Origin: Adineta ricciae
Taxonomy: Eukaryota > Rotifera > Eurotatoria > Adinetida > Adinetidae
DNA: 64,000 nucleotides
Assembly: GCA_905250025.1 (NCBI GenBank)
Contig: CAJNOJ010000189.1
Coordinates: 1 to 64,000 of the forward strand
Direction of reading: 5' to 3'
The notes under the pieces were generated by a model. That model saw only the letters and a program-made list of their open reading frames with translations. It did not search any database and had not been told where the DNA came from. This document shows, piece after piece, positions 57,918 to 64,000 of the stretch (positions within the stretch are counted from its first letter, which is position 1; each line of letters starts with the position of its first letter). Both the position numbers and the translations under genes were made by a program.

Positions 57918-58490
57918 TTATTCCATCAAATGGTTTCTAACCGTCACACGGGAATTTTCACTGGACTTACTTGATTTCGCTTTTTCCAACATATCATTTG
58001 CTCTTTCACATTCTTCCGAAAATGATCTCATCAAATCAACAATGTAGAACAACTTCCCTAAAAAAAACAATTATATTTTCATGACAGACACCCTTTCATT
58101 TGTCAATCGAGATCGTTCATTCACTATCACCGTTGCCATAGTATAGACAATTTATCCATCCTATGATACCAAACTGATGAGATATTTCGAACGATCATAG
58201 AAGAAGACGAAAGGAAAAGAAAGTGAAGTTGAAGATTAAGTTTGTTCGTACAAAAATTTTCAGCATGATGAAATTGATGGAGAGAGAATAGAGAAGAGTA
58301 ATTATAGAGTCGATGGTCGAAGTCTGCATTTGTGAAACAAGTATTGTAATGATTGGTTTGACTTTGTCTTCAACGATAAATGTTCTTTTGTGATGGAAAA
58401 AGATTTTCTGAATGGTTCAACGTTAAATAAAACATTTGAAGAACAAAAAAGGCTTTTTCACATGATGGAATTCGAGAAAATAAAGTTCGA
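57877..58490. repeat. Segmental duplication block 2, best-conserved part
   Basis: Counterpart of 51236-51858 in the same orientation, about 6.6 kb away. Most differences are single bases. After 58490 it continues as fragments of the MRS2 gene. Confidence 0.9.
57918..58139 (-). CDS. Small coiled-coil protein, copy 2
   Basis: ATG at 58139; MATVIVNERSRLTNER then a ~34-base intron with a GT donor (GTGTCT) and an acceptor ttttttttag. Exon 2 reads KLFYIVDLMRSFSEECERAN and ends LEKAKSSKSSENS-RVTVRNHLME at 57918. The intact donor makes this the better candidate for an expressed copy. Function unknown. Confidence 0.42.
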
Positions 58491-58695
58491 TTGTTCATTT
58501 CGAACATCATCTAACACGAAATCAGTTGCACTTTTCTATTTGTCAACTTTTTCTTTGAGCAAAGCAAGTTCACGTAAACTTCCAATTGTAATTCGATTAG
58601 ATGCACGTTCACGAAAATTCTGAAACTCGATTAATAATTACCTTGTCCTCTCAATCTTAAACCATGAGCAACAGATTCTAAATTGATTTAAGTTC
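58490..58695 (-). pseudogene. MRS2 relic
   Basis: Two pieces of the MRS2 coding region remain: one matching about 52144-52185 and one matching about 52390-52545. They are fused, with ~200 bases missing between them. The GMN pore and both TM segments (51905-52143) are absent. It is a non-functional remnant that proves the duplication included MRS2. Confidence 0.88.
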
Positions 58696-59335
58696 GTTAA
58701 GATATAAATATGAGATACAATCCAATTGAGGACGATGGATGGTTTCTTCTAGAATCCACAGCTGATTTGAACAGATTTTTGTCAGAAATTTTAGTATAAA
58801 GTTGTTTGTATATTCGAGATAGAAATACACGCATTTTCTTCTGAGACTTTTGACGAAAGAAAGTCTTTGACTATAGTAGATATTCAGAAATGGGTATATA
58901 TTTGGTTAAATTATAGACGTATGAGAAGTTGTATTACGACATCTATACATCAAGGAATTGCTCAAATTAGAACACTGAGGCAGTATTTTAGAAATGAATT
59001 AAAAATTCATGAATTGTTGAGAAGGAATCTCATAATTATTTGATTTGATTCTATTTGGTATAGAATGTTCCTGTTTGATGATTCACTTGTGCGATAACCC
59101 CTTTGATCACGCTGTCGCTCAGGTCTCGAAGAGGAGGATTTGTATTCTATTGGATGTTATTAATTCAGTATTTCAATAAATAATTTCACTACTGAATGAA
59201 ATAACAAAAAATCATGTTTTTTTCGTTTATATTTAGATTCGTTATTATCTTATTATCCACTGGATAAAACTCTACCAAAATGTCGTGTAAATACGTTCTA
59301 AAAATCAAGATCGAAAATACGATTTTTATCTTTAG
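58696..59335. other. Diverged spacer of block 2
   Basis: Corresponds in position to the MRS2 5' half and promoter of block 1, but with no clear similarity left by eye. A probable first exon of gene X copy 2 (LPKCR near 59270-59286) ends here. Confidence 0.35.
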
Positions 59336-59799
59336 ACTTTCTACCGAACTTTCGAACTATTGTTTGTACACAAACGAGATTTCCTCTTCTTGAATCATTT
59401 GATTTTATCGAAAAGTGCTCAACTGAAGGCGAACTTCTTGTAAAATTAGCCGAGAACACGGATTCAGTACGAATTCTTGTCTGCACTCAAGAAATGTTCC
59501 TTAATTTACCGAAAGAATCGATTCCACCTAATCTCGAAACAATTTATTGTATTTCTGACCTATCTGACATGATCGATTCGTTTGAAATCATCGAAAAAAA
59601 TGCGCAAATAACGAAATTTTCCAACGAAAATGAATTGGTGTTAAATTTACTTTTCAAAATCATCCTCGCTTATTATTCTCAATCGCAAAAGTATCAAAAA
59701 GACGCTGAACAAAGTTTAGCTAACTCGTGTATACACATTGCTCTGGAAACCATCAAACAAATCAAAACCAATCGAGACGTTTTCTGTCCATCACTTTAA
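59336..59799 (+). CDS. Uncharacterised gene X, copy 2
   Basis: After the acceptor atctttag a 464-base exon reads IVCTQTRFPLLESFDFIEKC, then SVRILVCTQEMFLNLPKESI, NLETIYCISD, and a helical C-terminus (ENELVLNLLFKIILAYYSQS; DVFCPSL). It aligns end to end with copy 1 without a length change. Upstream, the segment matching copy 1's TCRV-G|GTGAAA donor reads CRV then AATACG, so the donor appears lost. A GTAAAT three bases earlier would change phase. This copy may be silenced or start within the exon (ATG at 59494). Confidence 0.5.
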
Positions 59800-60561
59800 A
59801 CATGTATATAAACCTATTTTCTTATTTAGTTTTTTACCTATTCGAGAATAAAAATTCGACTAAAAACAATGGAGTTTGGAAATTTTACATGGCACTTGTC
59901 CAACTATAAATAAAGAAATGCAATGGAATGTTTCGTTACTGACAACTTACCTATGAAAATGGTGTCGAATCTTGTTTTATTTGTCTTTAGTTTTAGAAAG
60001 CTTTATGTGTTCTGCCAGTTTGTCTAGACGCTGCGTATATAACATGTTGGAAAAAAACGACCTACGCGTTTTTTTTTCTTTTGCTTATTACGAAAACAAA
60101 TCGTGTTTGGAAGAAAGCTATTTACATGTAAACGATAACGAAAAACATTTGTCTATCCCACATAATTCTTCATTGGAGGATGATTTGAATGTGAAAAAAA
60201 GACATTTGACATATGGGAATTTTATGCATGTCTATACTATCATTTTGTATCAAAATGTCGATGGTTTCTCATTCGATGTAAAAGAAAATAAACACAGCGA
60301 ACGTGCGTCATGATGTTTATGCGATGAGAGAAGTGCAGCAAAGACTATATTACGAAAACTGTACTTGGGATTTTCACCAATATGATTGGTTTTGTCCCTT
60401 ACTTTTCAATGAGTATTTACATATGAGCACATTCTTTAGTAGTTTGCATATGTATGGCACAGTATCAGTAAGTCATTCGTGCTATACGATTTAAGACTAA
60501 AACTTGGAATTCATCTATTTTTCCCTTTTATTCGTTTGGTTTAAACACTACGCATTCGGAA
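59800..60561. other. Gap between gene X copy 2 and exon Y copy 2
   Basis: Open frames at 59972-60313 and 60303-60494 (plus) have no motifs and no match to block 1 that I can see. No gene is called. Confidence 0.35.
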
Positions 60562-60747
60562 ATGGAAGATTTAGTTCATCGAGCAGTGTGTTCGCAGAGA
60601 GAAGGCAATCAGAGCATGTTTATGGAGAATTTAAACCAGATGCAGACTATTTTAGAACGCGACTACGGATTAGACAAACAATCGGTTGAAGACTCAAGCG
60701 TGAACTGCCAGTCGGCAAATCAAGGAAGCATTCCATCAACTAGGTAA
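60562..60747 (+). CDS. Exon Y, copy 2
   Basis: Open frame MEDLVHRAVCSQREGNQSMF, then NLNQMQTILERDYGLDKQS and a Ser/Gln-rich end. The bases before it (ATTCGGAAATGGA) match copy 1 (TATTCGGAAATGGA), but the AG acceptor of copy 1 is AC here. Protein similarity between copies is weak but follows the same pattern (M-E/D ... Q ... N ... M). May be functional from its own ATG or a relic. Confidence 0.35.
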   Translation: MEDLVHRAVCSQREGNQSMFMENLNQMQTILERDYGLDKQSVEDSSVNCQSANQGSIPSTR

Positions 60748-61741
60748 ATCAAACCTCGTAATATTGTTTCTCTATGCTAATATATAAGAAATAAAAGTGG
60801 CTGCACGTAAGAATAGGATGGTGCGAAGAAAATTTCTCAAATCCTTAAGCTTAATAGTCAATATCCGTCTAATTCGACTTGATATCAATGCAGTAAATCA
60901 TATAAACCACACTGTGATTCTGATCTTCTCGAGTAGATCTATGTACAGCTAATGTTGGCGTCGATAGAGAATAATTCTCAATGGAAACTAAGCAAAGTCA
61001 CTCGTATCGAAACTGATCCCCAAAAAGAGGGAATGATATTATCAATGATACAATACTCGTTGGTAAGATACCCCAATAGAAGGGAAAGAAAAAGAAAAGA
61101 AGAAAAACATAGTTTTATTTCATGGAGAAAGTAAATGACGACATAACAAGGAGAAAAATTGTTTTTCGCACTCCACCCTTACGTATTGATATTCGAATGA
61201 TATTAACCTTAGGTTACTCTTTGTTAAAACAGCGACTCATTCGTCTTTTACTTCCAAATGCATATTGTAAAGTTCATATTAAATGATCAAAAATGGGAGA
61301 AAATATACTCTCGACTCGAAGGATATAAATCTATCAATTAAAGCATAAACTCTTCAGCGTTTACAAAATCCAACGGTATTTGTTCTCATCTTAAGAGTGA
61401 TTTTACTCATCTGATCGAAGCGTAATGCAGGTGCATGCAAAACTTTTCGTAGTACGTCATACAATAACACTCACAGGCACTATTCTCATCCACAAGATTC
61501 AGATAACGTCAAATGGAAGAAATATTTTTATACAATAACAATGGAAAATCTCGAAACTTGCATCCATTCATCACAAAAAAATTCAAATACTACCCTTGAC
61601 AAAATATAAACAGATAAAGATGACAAGCACGAAAATACCCTTAGAATCAGCTGGTATTCGTGATCTCAGTTGTCAAGAAAAAGAGTGTATATGTATTATC
61701 TGGCAAAATGAGTTAATAGTACATTCATTTACAAATGAACA
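60748..61741. other. 1-kb region, no supported gene
   Basis: No motifs; short frames only. The right end is the 3' side of the protease-like gene. Confidence 0.4.
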
Positions 61742-62852
61742 CTATTCATCAATGGCTATTTGTTTTTCTGGAACATTTAATAAATCTGGTCCGCCATGTT
61801 CATCATCCTCACAAAGGAGAAATTTCTCAGTCTTTGAAAAACTTGGCCGTTGGTAATACAAATAATTCGCAATTTCATCGATCGTTGTATTTGCACACGG
61901 AAATACTCTGTTGCGTAACTTATCTTTGTTAATAAATATCATTGTATCATTGACTTGAATCGAACACACCGTTTTCAGAAAGTGTTGACCTAATAAACAA
62001 TATTCTCGTTTTTTTGTATTTATCATGGACGGAAAATGATCTTCGAAGTTGTTAAGAAATCTTAATGTATCTTCTAATAACGATTTGTCCGCTTCGGAAA
62101 ATAAAGTTTCGTTCAATCCCGTTAAAACTTGTATCGATTCTTTATCTAACGTAAAACGGAGATAAGGTAATTCAAATTGTAGCATTTTGAGATCGGCATG
62201 TAAATGACACAAAATTTTTCCATCTGCTCCATTGCTTTCCACCCTTCGTTTGATGTGCAAAGATGTATTCGGTAATAAACCCACCCCGTATGCAGTACTA
62301 ATTGTCCACAAAAATCCACTTGATGGAAAACATCTCATCAATTCATTCAAATCTAATTTATTGTTAACATTCATCGGTAACGGCAGAAGTGATGAGTTTG
62401 ATCCACTATCGATTAAAACGTACGGAATTTTGATCCCACCAAACGTGTTTTCCCCGCTACCCAGGTCGAACAATCCGGCGCGGAAACGGCCGGTTCCATG
62501 GTATTCCAGAGATTTCATGGAAGCAGTATTCCCGATGAGCGGATCCGGTGACCGGATTTATCGGGTTTGGACCGGAACAGACAGAAGCATGCCAAAACCG
62601 GTAGCCGGAAATGGTTACCGCTTTTCTCCATCGGATTCCTGACATTTTCCGGGCGGGTTCCACTCAGAAATGGCGACTTTCCTCAGGGATTTTGTCGGGA
62701 ATTCATGGAATCCTGCTTCAGGAATCATCGTCCTGGGTAGGAATCAGAAAACGTTCACGATTGTTGACTACAGCGAAACCATCGATATTGTTTTCCGTTA
62801 AACATCTGTTCAAACGAAGTTTATAATCAGTAGTCGACGTACCACTATTCAT
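61742..62852 (-). pseudogene. Aspartyl-protease-like gene split by an insertion
   Basis: The original ATG is at 62852 (MNSGTSTTDYKLRLNR, then NNRERFLI). The frame then enters a GC-rich insert (62740-62458) and meets stops. After it, coding resumes as GENTFGGIKIPYVLIDSGSN and continues ~235 residues to 61742. IDSGSNSSLLPLP fits the D-(S/T)-G active-site loop of retropepsin/pepsin-like proteases. A central CFPSSGFLWTISTAYGVG and a C-terminal ANYLYYQRP follow. No TM segment is obvious. A new ATG inside the insert (62518) could start a shorter protein that keeps the DSG part. Whether the fold is one-lobed or two-lobed is unclear. Confidence 0.6.
62458..62740. mobile_element. GC-rich ~283-base insertion with short inverted ends
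   Basis: The segment starts CTACCCAGG and ends CCTGGGTAG, a perfect 9-bp inverted repeat; with mismatches it extends to about 20 bp. It is clearly richer in G and C than all surrounding DNA and rich in CCGG steps. It carries no long conserved ORF, so it looks like a non-autonomous DNA element (MITE-like). A target-site duplication is not visible. The exact borders are therefore uncertain by a few bases. Confidence 0.6.
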
Positions 62853-63197
62853 TATTTGTTGAGAAGTGAAAGAACGTATATGAGAGAGAAAATCAATTCA
62901 ACTGTGATCGAGAGCTCTGTCTTTTATCCCTGCTTCTGAAAATTCATGGATAAAGAGGTCGCTGCTATACAAAACAACTCAGAGTATGCAGATTCTGGGA
63001 AAGCATCCACTCGTAGGGTGGCCAATAGACAGTAAATTGCAGTTATAAGCAGCATTTAATTATACTTTATTTATATCTGACACGGAAACAGGTTAATCTG
63101 TTTATGCGCACATGAAGAAAAAGATTGAAGTTTATGTGCATAGAAGGATGAAAGAAAGATAAATCAACCGTCTGGGTATGTAATTGTTTGTGTATTT
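62853..63197. other. Intergenic, no gene seen
   Basis: Upstream of the protease-like gene (minus) and downstream of the SLC25 gene (minus). Nothing recognisable. Confidence 0.4.
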
Positions 63198-64000
63198 TTA
63201 TTCTAATAATCGATAAACTTCTTCATAGGCAAGAAAACAAGCCGCATTAATTGGAATGGCTTTTAAAATTCCGGGAAAAAATCCTCGATAAAACTTTTTA
63301 ATTGAATGATCTTGTTCGTAAATTTGTTTAATACAATCGAAATATGACGAATATTTTCTATGTCCAGGTCGAACGTCATCGGCTTGAATTTCTAATCGAA
63401 TTTGATCTAGTGGGTAACAAATTGAATATGCACAAAGACCACCGAATGCTCCACTCAAAAGTATATCTGTTCGTAAATGTTTCTCTTGTTTTTGAAAAGG
63501 AAATATCCGATAGTGAATTTCATACAGATGCTTTTTAATATATTCATAACCACCGAAGTAAAACATTGACGTTGCCATCGAGTTAATCAATGTCGAACCA
63601 AACCCATGATAAAAACCTCTGATACCTCCATTATTCTTGTAAATATATTTGACACAATCTTTGAGATAAAAGTTAAATGTATGCGTGTGTCGACGATTTA
63701 AATTTCCATGAATTTGTGCAAAAATAAAACAAATTGGAGTTTCAATTAAAGATAAGCCAAGACCAGTCAATGCTCCACACAACATATACTGTCTTATGTC
63801 ATTTTCATTTCGAACAAAATAACGTGTTAATTGTCCGTAGAGGAAAAATTGTATTGATGTTATTAACGCTGGACTAATCAACGGTAGATTCAAATTGCCA
63901 CGGTAAAATCCATTGATAATTCCTTGTCGCTTATAAATCAATTGAAACGAATGAAAAAAATTTCGATAAACACCTGGTGAATTGATCTTTTTCTGTATTA
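63198..64000 (-). CDS. Mitochondrial solute carrier (SLC25), 5' end cut
   Basis: Reads 267 codons from the right edge to the stop at 63198; the first repeat is partly outside. Visible repeat 2: GALTGLGLSLIETPICFIFA (normal PxDxxK/R is degenerate, PICFIF), GIRGFYHGFGSTLINSMATS. Repeat 3: GAFGGLCAYSICYPLDQIRL (the full P-x-D-x-x-R motif) and KKFYRGFFPGILKAIPINAA. These loops (GFYxG, P-x-x-A) are family hallmarks. It transports a metabolite across the inner mitochondrial membrane. It resembles the carnitine/ornithine-type subset but the substrate cannot be assigned. Confidence 0.9.
   Translation of the reverse strand, partial: IQKKINSPGVYRNFFHSFQLIYKRQGIINGFYRGNLNLPLISPALITSIQFFLYGQLTRYFVRNENDIRQYMLCGALTGLGLSLIETPICFIFAQIHGNLNRRHTHTFNFYLKDCVKYIYKNNGGIRGFYHGFGSTLINSMATSMFYFGGYEYIKKHLYEIHYRIFPFQKQEKHLRTDILLSGAFGGLCAYSICYPLDQIRLEIQADDVRPGHRKYSSYFDCIKQIYEQDHSIKKFYRGFFPGILKAIPINAACFLAYEEVYRLLE

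Noticed and set aside
62232..62642. Plus-strand frame across the protease-like gene and the insert
   Set aside because: Shadow of the minus-strand gene; runs through the insertion border.

Overview
The window looks like nuclear DNA of a small invertebrate, most likely a bdelloid rotifer (inference). It is AT-rich and gene-dense. Most genes are cut by very short GT-AG introns of about 45-65 bases whose splices restore reading frame exactly. The gene set is animal (PKC, SLC25 carrier, NTMT1, dynein light chain, B-box protein, rhodopsin-type GPCRs), mixed with enzymes that look plant- or microbe-like (a GH27 alpha-galactosidase, a SnoaL-fold protein, a nucleoside deaminase, a phytol/dolichol kinase-like protein). 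That mixture, and a multi-copy Cys-rich two-TM surface family, fit bdelloids. No database was searched. Exon joins were worked out by hand from splice signals and frame.

Layout: 0-6 kb has a possible tRNA 3' end at the edge, a GPCR, and a B-box/coiled-coil/FN3/discoidin protein. 6-11 kb has a phytol/dolichol kinase-like gene, a purple acid phosphatase, and a decayed copy of the kinase-like gene. 11-15.4 kb has a decayed Cys-rich gene, then 6-phosphogluconolactonase, ethanolamine kinase and NTMT1, all on the minus strand. 15.4-24.8 kb has a gene relic, a ~20-exon IQ-motif gene, a SnoaL-like gene and a novel-type PKC. 27-34 kb has an F-box gene, a GPCR, a nucleoside deaminase and the alpha-galactosidase.

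34-44.4 kb holds the most unusual locus. Two convergent genes (36299-39969 plus, 40175-44339 minus) each encode THREE tandem copies of the same module: short cytoplasmic N-tail, TM helix, ~300-residue Cys-rich ectodomain with a CPC motif, and a second TM helix. Raw reading frames make these look like six or so separate genes. In-frame introns join them into proteins of about 1205 and 1334 residues. Their function is unknown. Three fused two-TM subunits invite comparison with trimeric channels.

45-51 kb has a GPCR, a NYN-nuclease-like gene with an apparent frameshift, a dynein-light-chain-like gene and an NMNAT. 51.2-60.8 kb is a diverged, collinear segmental duplication: a small minus-strand gene, MRS2, a novel plus-strand gene and a Ser/Thr-rich exon in block 1; the same order in block 2, with MRS2 reduced to a ~200-base relic. 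61.7-62.9 kb has an aspartyl-protease-like gene split by a ~283-base GC-rich insertion. An SLC25 carrier runs off the right edge.
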